In this document: positions 1 through 11,599 of the stretch, piece after piece
How positions within the stretch are numbered: position 1 is the first letter of the stretch
How the letters are laid out: each line of letters starts with the position of its first letter
Assembly: GCA_944989445.1 (NCBI GenBank)
Contig: CALYLW010001195.1
Location: 186,001-250,000 of the forward strand
Source: Ampullaceana balthica
Lineage: Eukaryota > Mollusca > Gastropoda > Lymnaeidae
Length of the DNA: 64,000 nucleotides
Direction: 5' to 3'
The notes under the pieces: generated by a model
Seen by the model: the letters and a program-made list of their open reading frames with translations, nothing else
What the model was told of the DNA's origin: nothing
Database searches by the model: none
Position numbers and translations under genes: made by a program

Positions 1-1030
1 ACAGTACGCATACGCTACTTTTATCCTTTATAGAAATGTATAATTATAAAATTTTTGTCTCAACTCTACTTGTTATTAACATTTTTATTGTAAAATACCT
101 ACAGTCGTCATATTACTTAGACATACATGAACAACAACATAAGCTCTTATTGACGAGAAAAAATTTATTAGATAATATTTTGAAAAAATTATGTTTTAGC
201 AGAAGTCGCCATTTATTAGTGTTTTATTAATCATAAACTATAGATATAAAAATATTGCAGAATGGAAAATATAAGCATGATTTGAGGGGGGGGGCCCCAA
301 AGGAGTGACCTTTTTTTCCGACAATGCTTTATTTTCAGCGGTGCGCATTAAAAAAATATTATATTGTCTATTTACGGTGCGCACATGTTCGTATACGCTT
401 CTTTTCAAAAAATAAAATATAAGCATAAAACAAACACGTAATTTAATATTTCTATACAATCCATACAGACCATGGGAATCAATATACATTATTAACATAA
501 GTGACTTATCCGTGTTTGATAAATACGAAATATCACATTTGATGAAATGTACACAAAGTATTTCATAATTATAAATCCTCAAATCTTATTTTTACATCGT
601 TGCCTTTTCAAAAATTAAAATATAAACATAAAACAATGGCGTCATTTAATATTTTTATACAAAATCATATTGTCTAATTATGGTGCGCACATTTTCGTGT
701 ACGCTTCTTAATTTGAGCTGTGCAGTACAAAGAATTGTCATTTTCGTTACTGTTACTTTCTATATATTATAGACACGTCAACATATTTAATTACAACTGC
801 CACACGATGCATTAGGTTTAATTGTTTACATGTTTAAAATGTTTAAATTTAATTGCGAAATTGTTTTAATTATTTTCTGTTCCATTACTCGACATTTAAT
901 AAAAACCTATTTATGTAATAATTGTGTCAGTATTTTTTTTTCAAGGCTTCATTTTTAGCGGTGCGTGTTCTAAAATCTTTTATCGCCTGACTACTGTGCG
1001 CATATTTTCGTGTACGCATCTTAAATTTAG
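1..1030. repeat. AT-rich DNA with copies of dispersed repeat family Q
   Basis: No gene is supported here. Short units recur at about 300-470, 590-720 and 940-1030, each with GGTGCGCACATTTTCGTGTA-like and TTTTCAGCGGTGCGCATT-like segments followed by a stretch rich in AAAATATAAGCATAAAA. Related copies lie near 1610-1640, 43,380-43,560 and 63,500-63,800, all in the same orientation. The short open frames inside are A/T-biased and show no domain. A run of nine G followed by CCCC lies near 285-298. The family is probably a non-autonomous transposon, but no ends or target duplications could be defined. Confidence 0.5.
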
Positions 1031-1735
1031 CTGTGTCCTATTAATATAACATTTATATTTTGTTTGTCTTTTACATACGCTATTGTCTTTTACATAAGCT
1101 ATACACTTATACAATTTAAACTTAGGCTACTGGACCTATTTACATCGTAGATTAAACAAAATAAAGTGATCCTGAGAATGCTTAATTATTATTATTTTTT
1201 TTTGCGAATTGAATTTGTTATGTTCATTCTTTTGTAATTGGATTAACATAGGTCATTTTTAAAACTAACTATAGACATTGTTTCACATTCGTTTTTTAAC
1301 AGACATTTGATTTGTTTTTGTTTTTTATTTTTTAAATGTGGAAGATAATTTATTTATTTTTTAGAAACAAAATCTGTAGTTGGGCAATGAAAGTGACTCA
1401 AAATAGAATTTCATTCCTTTATGATATTATACCTATTACACACAGCAGTAAATTTTAATCGTAAATGTAGACACAAATATATAACAATTCAAATATTATT
1501 TCCATGTTAGAACAACTATAAAAATATTACAAAAGTAGAGTTATTTTTGGTCCAATTGTTATGAGCAGACTTTTTTATTAAGCCAGAATATTTCTATAAC
1601 CATTTATTGTTATTGTCTAAATATGGTGCGCACATTTTCTTGAATTCCTTTTAATACGACTGCTTTAGGCTGTGGTTACACTGCACGCGGATTCGCCAAT
1701 CTAGTATTATATATATACTAGTGTAACCCGTCAAA
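1030..1735. other. AT-rich DNA without a recognisable gene
   Basis: Nothing codes here that I can support. One further Q-type segment lies near 1610-1640, and a near-palindrome of TAGTAT/ATACTA around a TA run lies near 1700-1723. Confidence 0.5.
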
Positions 1736-1781
1736 AATGATGGAAGTTTTCAAAATGAATACATTTCAGCTGAAATATATT

Positions 1782-2234
1782 AATTTTGAAAAAATACACA
1801 TCAGGATAATAAATAATGAAATAGACAACTTTTATTTATTTTTATTTGATTTCTTTATTATCATATTGAAAATTTTATGCGGAACGTTCGAAAAGTGTTA
1901 TTTTTGGTGCAGTAATTTTATTATGTTCATCGCAGCGCCACCAAACAGCATTACAAATTTCGCAGCGCCACCTAGTTACATCCATACATACAGACAACGG
2001 GAATTATGTATATTGATATATATATCAACATACATAATTTGCAATGTATGTCACGTCTGTCTGTCCGTGACGCTACTAATTTTAGAAAGCAGCGCATCAA
2101 AATAATGCACCAAAAATAACTCCTTTCGAAGGTCCACATAAAATTGTGCGATATGAAAATAAATGAATAAAATAAAAATAAATAAAAGTTCTGTATTAAA
2201 TTACTTTTTATTATGATGTGTATTTTTTCAAAAT
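1782..2234. mobile_element. Fold-back element with about 130-bp inverted arms
   Basis: The left arm (about 1782-1911) and right arm (about 2106-2234) are imperfect reverse complements. The inner ends are TTTTTGGTGCA and TGCACCAAAAA; the outer ends are ATTTTGAAAAAATACACA and TGTGTATTTTTTCAAAAT. The roughly 195-bp spacer holds two CGCAGCGCCACC units and a TACATAC-rich stretch that also occurs near 43,470-43,540. A 122-codon open frame (1737-2105) crosses the left arm and spacer, but its hydrophobic A/T-rich product matches nothing I know and I treat it as chance. A long-arm MITE is the simplest reading. Confidence 0.65.
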
Positions 2235-2249
2235 AAATAGATTTTTAAA

Positions 2250-2640
2250 AAAATTATGCGCGTTACGTTTTGCTAAAGAACAAACCTAATCAAATTTACT
2301 TAAAAGTACAGACAAGTAACACCAGCAATACAAACAATTCCAATATATATACACAAAATCTAAAAAGTCTAACAAAATAAAATGTACACTTTATTTTCAA
2401 AAGCCTCATGTTTAATATTAATATATTAACATTTTACAAAATGTTTTTTAACAATTTCTAAATCAAACTTCTTACAATAAAGACAAAGACAGAAGACAGT
2501 ATGAAAATACCAGGACAATATCTTTACTTAACACAGATGAAAAATTCTCTGTAAAAGGTTGGCTAATAAAAACTCATTCAAGCATACATGGCAGTTAATC
2601 AGTAGTTTCAATTAAAAGGAAGCCTTTGAGTTTATGTGAG
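2250..2640. other. AT-rich DNA without a recognisable gene
   Basis: I see no domain, RNA gene or repeat structure here beyond simple A/T-rich sequence. Confidence 0.5.
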
Positions 2641-2651
2641 TTATTTTCAAA

Positions 2652-2925
2652 CTATCAGGCACAGACTAGCACATAAACATGAGAATACATTAAGTAAAGA
2701 CAAAGCTATCAGGCACAGACTAACACATATACACAAGAATACATTAAGTAAAGACAAAACTATCAGGCACAGACTAACACATATACACGAGAATACATTA
2801 AGTAAAGACAAAAACTATCAGGCACAGACTAGCACATATACACAAGAATACATTAAGTAAAGACAAAACTATCAGGCACAGACTAACACATAAACATGAG
2901 GATACATTAAGTAAAGACAAAGCTA
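2652..2925. repeat. Minisatellite, 54-bp unit, about 5 copies
   Basis: CTATCAGGCACAGACTA recurs at 2652, 2706, 2760, 2815 and 2869, and a degenerate sixth start lies at 2923. The unit ends in ACATTAAGTAAAGACAAA. Because 54 is a multiple of three, a frame stays open through it as a periodic peptide, but there is no start context or flanking coding sequence to suggest a gene. Confidence 0.9.
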
Positions 2926-2929
2926 TTAA

Positions 2930-3680
2930 AAGAAGCAACACTATTTTTAAAAACCTCAAAACCATAACACTTAATTTATTATAAAAATACGTGGAATTAT
3001 ATGAAATCTCCACCTTTCCTCAATATCAAATATTTCGCCATGTTTCAGTCATTTGTTAAATGTTTTCCGCCGCTTGATAAAAACGTTCCTTGAACTTTCT
3101 TGATATCACAGCTTAAAGCAAACTTTGACGAAAGATTTAGTCACTTGAACCGCATTTTGTATATTGCACACCTTTTCTATTTTCTTATATACTATTGTTT
3201 CCACCTCCATTTGATCAACATTACATGCTATAAACAGATTTGATATAAAATGTCTATTAATCAACTGTCTACATGTTTTTTCACAGTTGTCTTTTTTTAA
3301 TGTGAACGTACTTCATAATCATTTTATTAAGATATTAAAAGAATTGAAAAAATAGTTTAAAAATAAAAATAAGTTAAGTTTGTATTTGTAACAGAAAGAC
3401 GCTAATTATGGACAGGAGTGGCCTTTGGGAGTGGCAGCTGGGGTAATCGCCCCAGGACCCGCACTTAGGCAGGGCCCGCGTTTCAGACTTGAGACAATAT
3501 TTTAATAACAAAAGAGAGGGCAGATATTGCACTACTGAGTTTGCGCAAGAATTCATCTAATCTAGGGGAGCCCCGCGGGGTCATTGTTGTACCACGCGTA
3601 CCTAACGCCAGCTCTGATTATGGAACTTTGCTTAAAGTTACTATTTTCCTGAATGAATTAAAATTATTATACTATTAACC
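2930..3680. repeat. Partial left part of an R repeat with AT-rich flank
   Basis: The stretch from about 3215 to 3400 (CTACATGTTTTTTCACAG, then an ATTAAGATATTAAAAGAATTG region) resembles the left end of the long R copy near 37,600-37,810 and a segment at 57,905-58,010. The rest is AT-rich. A GC-rich patch near 3420-3500 and 3565-3600 is unassigned. Confidence 0.45.
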
Positions 3681-4508
3681 AGGGGACAGCCGAGTATCCC
3701 GAATGCCGAATATCCGGACCAAATATCAGGATTTTAGCCACTATCCGGATTCGGCAAATACCTAAGGCAGATCCGAATAGTATCCGGATATCAATGTAGT
3801 AAATAATTTTTGAAATTAAATTAAATTAAAATTAATTAGTTTATGAACAAATATATAAAATAAAAAGTATTAAAAATAAAAATAAAAAAACCAGAAATCA
3901 GTACATTTAACAAGAATTTTCTTCTACAGAAAGTTTAACCGGAATTTACTAACTAGTAACTATTTTATTTACTCATGTCATTAAATTATTTTCATTATTA
4001 TAGGTGATATATTAATTTTATGTTACAAAATAATAATCTTATGTTAAAAAATAATAATTTTAAGTTAATTTGTAATTATTAGTTTAAACTATAAACTGTA
4101 TCGTTAAACAGGAGCCTTGGAAACTGGGACAGGCTGAGAGTTGGCTTTAGTTTTTAATTTCGTTCTCATTGTACATTACACTACACACTCAGTACAACAC
4201 TGTTCCCTTGGTACACACTACACAGTTAGTTGAACGTCGTTCAAGTTCGTTCATTCAATTCATTGTAAAATGTTCATCGTTGACTTTGACAATGTAACAA
4301 CGTCGATAGCAGATTCTCTTCATTTGTAGGATAATAAATATTTTAATAAATATTATTACATACTTGATATAAAGTAGTAAAGTACACCCTATTAGCTCTT
4401 AAACTTAAATGTGGAGATATCCGGATCCGGAATTCGGATCCGGTAAATATTAGGGCTAAACTATCCGGATTCGGCAAATAGTAAAAAACCAAATCCGGCT
4501 GATCCCTA
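3680..4508. mobile_element. hAT-like MITE, about 830 bp
   Basis: The left end reads CAGGGGACAGCCGAGTAT and the right end, reverse-complemented, TAGGGATCAGCCGGATTT. The flanking 8-mers CTATTAAC (3672-3679) and CTATGAGC (4509-4516) match at six of eight positions, as expected for an old 8-bp hAT target duplication. TATCCGGATTCGGCAAATA-type units repeat just inside both ends. There is no transposase. Its right part occurs again at about 41,190-41,530, and a related end lies at 18,842. Confidence 0.7.
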
Positions 4509-4519
4509 CTATGAGCAAT

Positions 4520-5010
4520 GATATCAGCTTTTTAAATTAAATAAAGACTTATTGATGTAGGAGTTTCATACGTTTTAATTGACATTATATCCCTAATTAT
4601 AGGGACCGAGTTCAAGTGGCGTGCCACTAGGATACAATAGAAACATTTAACAGGACGAAGTACACGCCGCTCAAATATGTAGATAGGCATATATGTTAAA
4701 GTAAATATATAAATGTAATAGTTTTATTAAAAGTGAAATGACCAGATTTATAAAAAAAGTTTGTCTTTCCTCAAATGTTATATTCCTATAAACTATTATA
4801 CGCTTCACGCAAGGAAACATTTAAGTAGCGCACATTATTATTACTAAATCTCATGAATGTTTAAATTAGAATTTAATACATTTTAAAACTAAAGATGCTA
4901 TCAGGAATATTCTGATCTAATTTTTCAAGTTAAAGTTAATATGAAATACAGCGGCACTGGTGCTTTTTGGTGTGACAACAACGGGAAGAACAATTTTGTT
5001 GAACGACTTA
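4520..5010 (+). repeat. R repeat copy (core A 4581-4640, core B 4945-5000)
   Basis: Core A has two neighbouring hairpins: ATCCCTA..TAGGGA, then AGTGGCGTGCCACT. About 350 bp downstream lies core B, GCACTGGTGCTTTTTGGTGT, followed by ACGGGAAGAACAATTTTG. The same two cores at the same spacing recur at 38,090, 42,410 and 49,150. No coding capacity is seen. Confidence 0.8.
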
Positions 5011-5525
5011 TATAACAACGCGCTTTAAAAAAGCAATTTTTCCTTCTCCAATAGTTGTCTAGTCTGTGCATCAATAACATTTAAACGAAATATAAGTTCA
5101 AATGCATCGGTATAGTTATATTTTTATAAAAATAATTACACAAAACACATATAGAAACATATATACATATTTTAATAATTTATACTAAATAAAATAAAAT
5201 AAAATAATATATATATCGAATTGCTAAAAGATGTGTTCATAAGTATAAAGACGTTGGTATGGTTCAATAAGGCGCATGACATTGACGTCATACTAACGAA
5301 ATAAGTATGTTCATCGGTGTCGGTTAAAGCTGGGAAACCGACTAACAAATTTCGTGAAGATGGGGTCATAAAGGAGAAGGTTAAACTATTCGGCCGTTTT
5401 GTCGACCGTTAATTCTGTTACGCGTAGAATTTCAAAATGAAACCTGATTACTTTTGGACATCTTTTGCCTCATCAAAATCTAATGCACCAGGTTTGATAA
5501 AGAAACTCTTATTTTAGCCAGAACC
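5010..5525. other. AT-rich DNA without a recognisable gene
   Basis: No domain, RNA gene or clear repeat was found. A short AAAAT repeat run lies near 5190-5205. Confidence 0.5.
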
Positions 5526-5527
5526 AT

Positions 5528-6155
5528 TTGTGTGAGTGTATTCAAGAACTTTGTGGGAGTGTATTCAAGAACTTTGTGTGAGTGTATTCAAGAACTTTGT
5601 GGGAGTGTGTTCAAGAATTTTGTGTGAGTGTATTCTATAACTTTGTGGCAGTGTATTCAAGAACTTTGTGTGAGTGTATTCAAGAACTTTGTGGGAGTGT
5701 ATTCAAGAACTATGTGTGAGTGTATTCAAGAACTTTGTGGGAGTGTATTCAAGAACTTTGTGGGAGTATATTCAAAAACTTTGTGTGAGTTTATTCAAGA
5801 ACTTTGTGGGAGTGTATTCAAGAACTTTGTGTGAGTGTATTCAAGAACTTTGTGTGACTGTATTCAAGAACTTTGTGTGACTGTATTCAAGAACTTTGTG
5901 GGCGTGTATTCAAGAACTTTGTGGGAGTGTATTCAAGAACTTTGTGGGAGTGTATTCAAGAACAACGTGTGAGTGTATTCAAGAACTTTGTGGGAGTGTA
6001 TTCAAGAACTTTGTGGGAGTGTATTTAAGAACTTTGTGTGAGTGTATTCAAGAACTTTGTGTGAGTGTATTCAATAAATTTGTGAGTGTGTATTGAAGAA
6101 CTTTGTGGGAGTGCATTCAAGAACTTTGTGGGAGTGTATTCCAGAACTTTTTAAA
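5528..6155. repeat. Minisatellite, 23-bp unit, about 27 copies
   Basis: ATTCAAGAACTTTGTGGGAG and its GTGTGAG variant alternate through the array. The unit is 23 bp, so three units (69 bp) return to the same frame. That makes long open frames with a 23-residue period, which are artefacts of the repeat rather than genes. Confidence 0.92.
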
Positions 6156-6440
6156 GTTTTACATTGATCTGAGAACAAATAATATTAATACTGCTGATGT
6201 AAAATCGACATGAATGGGCCCCCGGGCCCAATTAGTGCAAGATTTAAAATTAAAAACACCTGTTAATAATAAGATGTATCATGATTAATATACTTGCTGG
6301 TCTGGTTAAAAATTTTCAGGGTCGTATTAAATGAAAATCAGAATAAAAGGACACCGAGTACTGTGTACTGCGTTAACTCTCCTTTCTATTAACATATTTA
6401 TAATGTTTAATTTCTCAAGTCTCTGTTACAAAGAACACAA
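6155..6440. other. AT-rich spacer
   Basis: Nothing recognisable apart from a small GGGCCCCCGGGCCC palindromic patch near 6217-6230. Confidence 0.4.
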
Positions 6441-7190
6441 ACAAATTTAAGAGATAAGTTTCTATCTATGACAATTTGATGAGATTTTAAGAACAGTCTT
6501 AGCTTGGTCTCATACAATTGTATGAGGTGGGGAAATAGCTCAGTGTTTAAACTATTTATTCTATGATCATTAACTAATTAGTCAAGAATGCAACAAAGAC
6601 AAGGTAAATTAAATGAATTTCGTCTCGATTTCATGTTTTTATATTTCATGAAACATTTCAAGTAGGAAAAAATAACTAATAACATAAACTAGTTCTAATC
6701 TAACTCAGGCTAAACCAAGGATAAGAAAAAATAAGCAATTCATTGTCATATTAATAATTTTTATCCGTATTTAAGGAAGCGAAGTCAAGTGGCGTGCCAC
6801 TTAATTAAGGAAAAAGTATTTAGTGTCCTTTCGTCGTTTCTGGAAAAATCCACACATCAATAATATTGTAAGCTAATATATTAATTTCATAGTTTCCGTA
6901 GATTTGCTTTAAATTATTTTTAAAATCTTTTTTTCCTTAGCATTAAATACATCCAAATATAAAGTTAGGTTTCATAAAATACAAATTTTAAGTTTAACAA
7001 ATCAATAATAGTAGGTCTCATTGATCTTTCATATAGGATTTCTATAAAACGTTTTATAAAATAATAAGATATTCTCATTTATCTCGTCACATAGGTTGTC
7101 TCATGTACAAAATAATGATCAATAAATCAGTACCGGTGCTTTTTAGTGTGGCGCTGTCATGAAATACATTTTTAATGCGCATCAAATATA
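6440..7190 (+). repeat. R repeat, second subfamily (core A 6758-6811, core B 7125-7165)
   Basis: The copy starts with a GATGAGATTTTAAGA..TTAGCTTGGTCTC segment shared with 17,800 and 62,825. It runs through core A (AGTCAAGTGGCGTGCCACTT) to core B (AGTACCGGTGCTTTTTAGTG), about 350 bp later. The first hairpin of core A is decayed here and the second is perfect. Confidence 0.75.
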
Positions 7191-7204
7191 AGAATACACA
7201 GTAA

Positions 7205-7910
7205 TTTAATATACTTTTTTTTTAAACGTAAAAAAACAAGTTTTTGACTATAAATCCTTTATATACGAGAAATAACTAAAAGAAAGTTCATTATAATACG
7301 CAGCGCAAGAAAATCCAAAAATACATAATTGTATTGTAGTTATGTCTTGTAAAACATATGTTTAATATAATGCGCACCGATCAAGAATATGTTTATAAAA
7401 AGTATTGTCAATAAAAATATTGTTCAATATACTACGGACCACGACATTCTAGCACAAAAAATAACATGCCACATAGAGATAAATAGATATTATCTAAAAA
7501 TTCATTAATTTAATTACATAATCTGATATTTCGATACATCATTTTAATCATCGCTACGGGTCTGCCTGCAAAATATCAGCTCGCCAGCATACTGGAAGTT
7601 GGTTAAAAATCGATACAAAAAAATTCGGTTATGCAAGCAAGCAAGCAGACACCACGAGTTAATATAAAGGATTAAAACTTAAAAAATCTTTTAAAAAAGT
7701 TTTTGACTATAAATCCTTTATGCACAAGACATAACTAAAAGAATGTTAATTATAATACATTATTTTTATCATTAGCATGAGTCTGCCTGCAAATTTTCAG
7801 CTCGCTAGCCTACGAAGAAATGGGTTAAAAATCGATCCAAAGTTTTTTGGGCAAGCAAGCAAACATTCAAACAGACACCAGGATTTAATATAAAGGACTT
7901 AAAAAGTTCA
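7205..7910 (+). repeat. Two K repeat copies (7229-7675 and 7690-7905)
   Basis: K copies begin near GTTTTTGACTATAAATCCTT and end near AATATAAAGGATTTAAAA, so their ends are partly inverted. Inside are TACGCAGCGCAAGA, GCGCACCGATCA, CAGCTCGCTAGC and a GCAAGCAAGCA microsatellite just before CAGACACCA. The second copy lacks the middle. Other copies lie at 57,082-57,580 and 60,330-62,727, all in the same orientation. A short non-autonomous DNA transposon is likely. Confidence 0.75.
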
Positions 7911-8315
7911 ACTTTTCTTTAAAGAAAAATAATACTTTCTAATCATACATTCCTATATCATTATATAGTTGATAAATGTATCTTATCTTATCTGTTACAG
8001 ATGCTTCTTGCTACTACTGATAATTTTGTTTAACTGTCTTATGTTTGTCGATTGATGCATTTTTATTAAGAATCCTAAATCCGAAAACATCCTATATAAT
8101 AACAGACAATTTTATGTGCGGTCATCGATAACTATTGGTCCCTCAAACCCCTAAAGACTCCTACAGCAAATCATTAGCGGAGAAAAACTAAATCTCATTT
8201 ACAAATTGAACGACGTTCAAAATGGGTTATTTTTGGTGCTTTTTTTTCCACGAGTTTATTTTGAGCGGAGCGCGTTGGGATTTGTAGTCAAAAACTTTTT
8301 TTTTACTAGTTATTT
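7910..8315. other. AT-rich DNA with a TATCT microsatellite
   Basis: A short TATCTTATCTTATCT run lies near 7979-7996. An open frame from 8206 (109 codons) runs into the neighbouring hairpin element and has no domain I recognise. Confidence 0.4.
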
Positions 8316-8319
8316 ATTA

Positions 8320-8883
8320 CTAGACGCCCCGCGGCGTAGCATACGCCGCAGACTTGCTCATAGAGAGTGCAAAGAAAGTGGGGAAAGAACGGACGCAAAC
8401 TACATCACGAAGAAATCAAAACAACGCAAGCAAACGTCGGTTTGGGGGGGGGACTGCCTACTCATTGTTGGTTTCGAGACATTTTCAGGCGAAATTCGGT
8501 ACACCCTAACCTCTATGAATTCAGCTATAAAATGATAATCCGTTTAAAATCGGGGTTACATAATCGATAATTGTTTTTTCCAAAAAAAAACAATTTAAAA
8601 AAAACGCAATTAACAACCCTAAATATGACTAACCCTCGCTAGTGTCGGCCAATCACAGTTTATGTTTAAGAGATGGTAGTATTAAATGGGAGGCGGGTAA
8701 CAACAACCTCAGTGTGCATGTCTTCACGTTTACTCTGTATTTTATATTTACTTAGTGCTGCTTTTTGTGTCTGTACTCTCACCCCCCCCCCACACCGTTC
8801 TTTGCACTATCTATGATGAGCAAGCTCAAACCCACCCCATTTTGACAACTGTGTCTTTCAGGAAGTCTTCACCCGTCAGCTAG
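8320..8883. mobile_element. Inverted-hairpin element bounded by CTAG
   Basis: The left end is CTAG (8320-8323), ACGCCCC and the hairpin GCGGCGTAGCATACGCCGC (8331-8349). The right end is CACCCGTCAG followed by CTAG (8880-8883). The same element occurs inverted at 42,940-43,360, sharing TTGCTCAT, GAGTGCAAAG, the ACTGAGGTTGT-type centre and the CAGGAAGTCTTCACCCGTCA side. Either CTAG is the target duplication of a small DNA transposon, or the ends are two Helitron 3' termini facing outwards. There is no coding sequence. Confidence 0.65.
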
Positions 8884-8949
8884 TGTTGGCAATAAAGGGG
8901 TAAAAGAACGGGCACAAACAGACATTTTTGAAAATTATTTTAAAAAAAT

Positions 8950-9021
8950 GTTTTCGCTGGGGATTGAACCCAGGACCTTCCCCATATGAGGCGGACGTGA
9001 TAACCAGTACACTACGAATCT
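8950..9021 (-). tRNA. tRNA-like gene or pseudogene, tRNA-Val-like body with CAT anticodon
   Basis: Read on the minus strand, the 72 nt contain an A-box region TAGTGTACTGGTTATC and a perfect B-box GGTTCAATCCC. The T stem CTGGG/CCCAG is fully paired. The body follows the layout of metazoan tRNA-Val, but the anticodon loop reads CTCATAT, giving CAT in place of AAC or CAC. The anticodon stem has one mismatch. The acceptor stem pairs only in its inner four or five positions (TTCG/CGAA), which points to a pseudogene or SINE head. A run of seven T about four bases after the 3' end could serve as a Pol III terminator. No CCA is encoded. Neighbours are only repeats. Confidence 0.6.
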
Positions 9022-9169
9022 CACGTTTTATGTGAAGGAACATTTGAAACCCAATGACTATTGTTGGTCTCGATACATCAGTCCAAGCTAGGGTCATTCG
9101 TCATGCTCTGTTGCACATACTTGCAGCTTGCTTGCCTCGCATGGTCCGACCACGAATGGTTGGGCGTCG

Positions 9170-9200
9170 AAGAGAATTATATATATATATATATATAACT
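9170..9200. repeat. TA dinucleotide microsatellite
   Basis: An uninterrupted AT/TA run lies inside otherwise mixed-composition DNA. Confidence 0.85.
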
Positions 9201-9239
9201 ATAATGTATAGTATTTGTGACGTGCTAAACATGCATGTC

Positions 9240-9560
9240 CGGTCGAGACGGTGGATCTCTCAACAAATCGCGGTGGAGGTGAGGTGGGGTCTCTCGAAAA
9301 AAAACGCGGTGGTGGTGAGGTAGGGTCTCTGGGCAGACCTCTGTGTGGGAAGGGAGAGGTAGGGTCTCTGGACAGACCACGATGTGGAGGTTATGGTCTC
9401 TAGACAGACCGCAGTGTTGGGGGAGGTAGGGTCTCTGCACAGCCACGGTGTGGGGGAGGTAAGGTCTCTGGACAGACCGCAGTGTGGAGGGATGAGGATG
9501 GTTCTCTGGGCAGACGCAGAGGAAGGGAGGTAGGGTCTCTGTACTAAGCCTCTGGTTGAA
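9240..9560. repeat. Degenerate G-rich minisatellite, about 35-40-bp unit
   Basis: GGTAGGGTCTCTGG.CAGACC-type units followed by TGTGGGGGAGG recur about eight times with drift in length. The strand is markedly G-rich against the AT-rich surroundings. Confidence 0.8.
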
Positions 9561-11080
9561 ACGACGACTAGTGACGTTTCATCTTCATTTTTGAGTCAGA
9601 TGATGTTGATGTTGTGCTGTCCTACCATGAAATTCACAGGTCACCCCACACTTATTCCCGCCCTTGGACGGTCTTTGTTGCTATTATTAAACACAATACC
9701 ATCATGACAGCGAGATAATTGAGCAACATCTTTTCTTTTTTAATTGTTGCACTTCATTCACCCAAACTTTGTATTGTTGTCATCTCAAAATGTTTTATGT
9801 TCCGCGTCGTCAACTGCGCATTAATTAAGAATACATTTATAATTAATGTAAAAGCATTAAACATTTGCTTTTAATGATTTCATTATCATAATGATAGCAA
9901 ACTGCATGATATATGATTTATTAACATTAGTTGGTGAGCCGGAAACTGTTTAAATACATTAAATGTGTTTATTTTGCATATGTTCGACATCTCGTCTGTA
10001 AGAGCACAGGTTTTGGAGATCTGTAGTGACAAAAGAGCTGATATGGTCTGAATCGGTCTATTACAAAATCCTTGGCGAATGACTTTGTTTACTACTAATG
10101 AAACCTTGGTAAACAGCTTGTACACTTTCTGTTATAGAAAATGGTGCACATACTAAGTCACATCTACTTGTACACTAGCTGTTATAGAAAATAGTGCACA
10201 TACTAAGTCAAATCTACTTTTTAAACTTTGAAATGAAACTTTCTAAGAGATCAGACTGATATGTATGTTACTTTATTACTTAACTAAAGTTGTTTCTTTA
10301 AATATTATAAAAGCGGTTTTCAAAAGCAGTTAATCACAACATTCAGTTATCTATCTTATCTTATCTTATCTTATCTATACAAACGCTCCTTCTATGCAGA
10401 AGATAATTACGTCCACAGACCATGACAGATGATATGTTCGCAAGTGATGCAGCGTTCACAGGCCACGGCTTTGTGGGTTTCACGCATTACCAAGCCGCCT
10501 AACTAGTGTTAGGTACCCAGTGACAGTTTCAGTAAAGTTAAACACATTCTGAAACACAAGTAAAATTTCAAAGCATTAACACTATAAAATTTTCAAAGTA
10601 TTCATAACTAAATCTGTTTTAAAAGTATTCATATATAACAACTCAATTCCAAAGCATCAATAAACGTTGTAGCAATAGCATCTAATTAAAGCAGAACAAT
10701 AATGAAAACACATCTGTTATTGTATATTCATCCACAATATCAAAGGCAAAAAGTCCTGCAACTAATAAAGTATTGAACGTAACTTAACCCATTTACATTC
10801 AAGGTGGTTTACTATATTAGTTATAAAACATCCATAAAATTAACTAAGGCCAAATGGTCCTAAAAAAACAACCAAGTTTTCAAAGTAAGTTAAATATAAC
10901 ATATATTTGGAAATGTATATACATTTTCTTTTCTTGTAATTCAATGTGTTATGGAAGGCAAAATTTCTTGAAAAAGCAGTAAGTTGTTAAAATATTCATT
11001 TAAAAAATGAGTATGGTACTGAAGATCATAGTTCTTAAAGTCACAAACAAAATCTTAGTCAAAATCAGTCCATAGTCTTA
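9560..11080. other. AT-rich DNA without a recognisable gene
   Basis: A 47-bp unit (GTTATAGAAAATGGTGCACA..) is present twice at about 10,128-10,220. A TCTTA microsatellite lies at about 10,350-10,376. The remainder shows no domain or RNA gene. Confidence 0.5.
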
Positions 11081-11164
11081 TCAATGCTTATGATCAGTCC
11101 AGTTCAGTTAAATATAATCATTTTAGTTAATAGTCTGGGCCCGTACCGTCAGGTACTTACAAGT

Positions 11165-11590
11165 TCAAAGAGTTTTCTCCCTGCGCCATTTAATGTGCCG
11201 ATCCTTGTTCGAGGCATATCTATTATCTATCCTCGGAGAAAAATTCTCATTAAATCTAAAACGCCAAATGTTAACTAGCAGAAAAATTTGCACTGTCAGC
11301 GAATTTTCACATTTAACAGGCCACAAATTGTTTACACTAACAGTTAACTTACCCGTTAGCTTGTCTTTAGTGGCTACTGTACCTCTGACATCTAACTTAA
11401 TGAATGTAAGTTTTTCTATGGGCGGCTCAAACTTTGAACTTAACTTACCCCTTCTTGTCTCACAATCAATACTGTTTAAAGACTGGACATGTCTTCTCTG
11501 TCTACAATCAGCCGCAAGCTGCCTCAGACTATGAAAATTTTCATCCAAGTCATCATTCCAATGAATCTCTAGCAAAAACTCACCTCATTC
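11165..11590 (-). CDS. Unrecognised minus-strand open frame with several splice-donor-like sites
   Basis: A 136-codon minus-strand frame (11,575 to 11,165) has more even composition than its surroundings. Three strong donor-like strings occur on this strand: GAGGTGAGT near 11,585, GGGGTAAGTTAAG near 11,450 and CGGGTAAGTTAAC near 11,355. The product is basic and shows no family I know. It could be an exon remnant, an old transposon or chance. The repeated GGTAAGTTAA string may simply be a local repeat. Confidence 0.2.
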
Positions 11591-11599
11591 CATTCCATC

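Noticed and set aside
4581..4640. Core A as a hammerhead or similar self-cleaving ribozyme, or as a histone stem-loop
   Set aside because: None of the conserved catalytic strings (such as CUGAUGA and GAAA in the right layout) and no histone-type stem sequence is present.
5628..6096. Long open frames encoding YSRTLWECIQELCVSVF-type repeats
   Set aside because: They are translations of a 23-bp minisatellite open in all frames, with no coding context.
11193..11534. Plus-strand 113-codon frame
   Set aside because: The minus strand has equal or better composition and donor-like sites, and neither shows a known domain; only the minus frame is listed, at low confidence.
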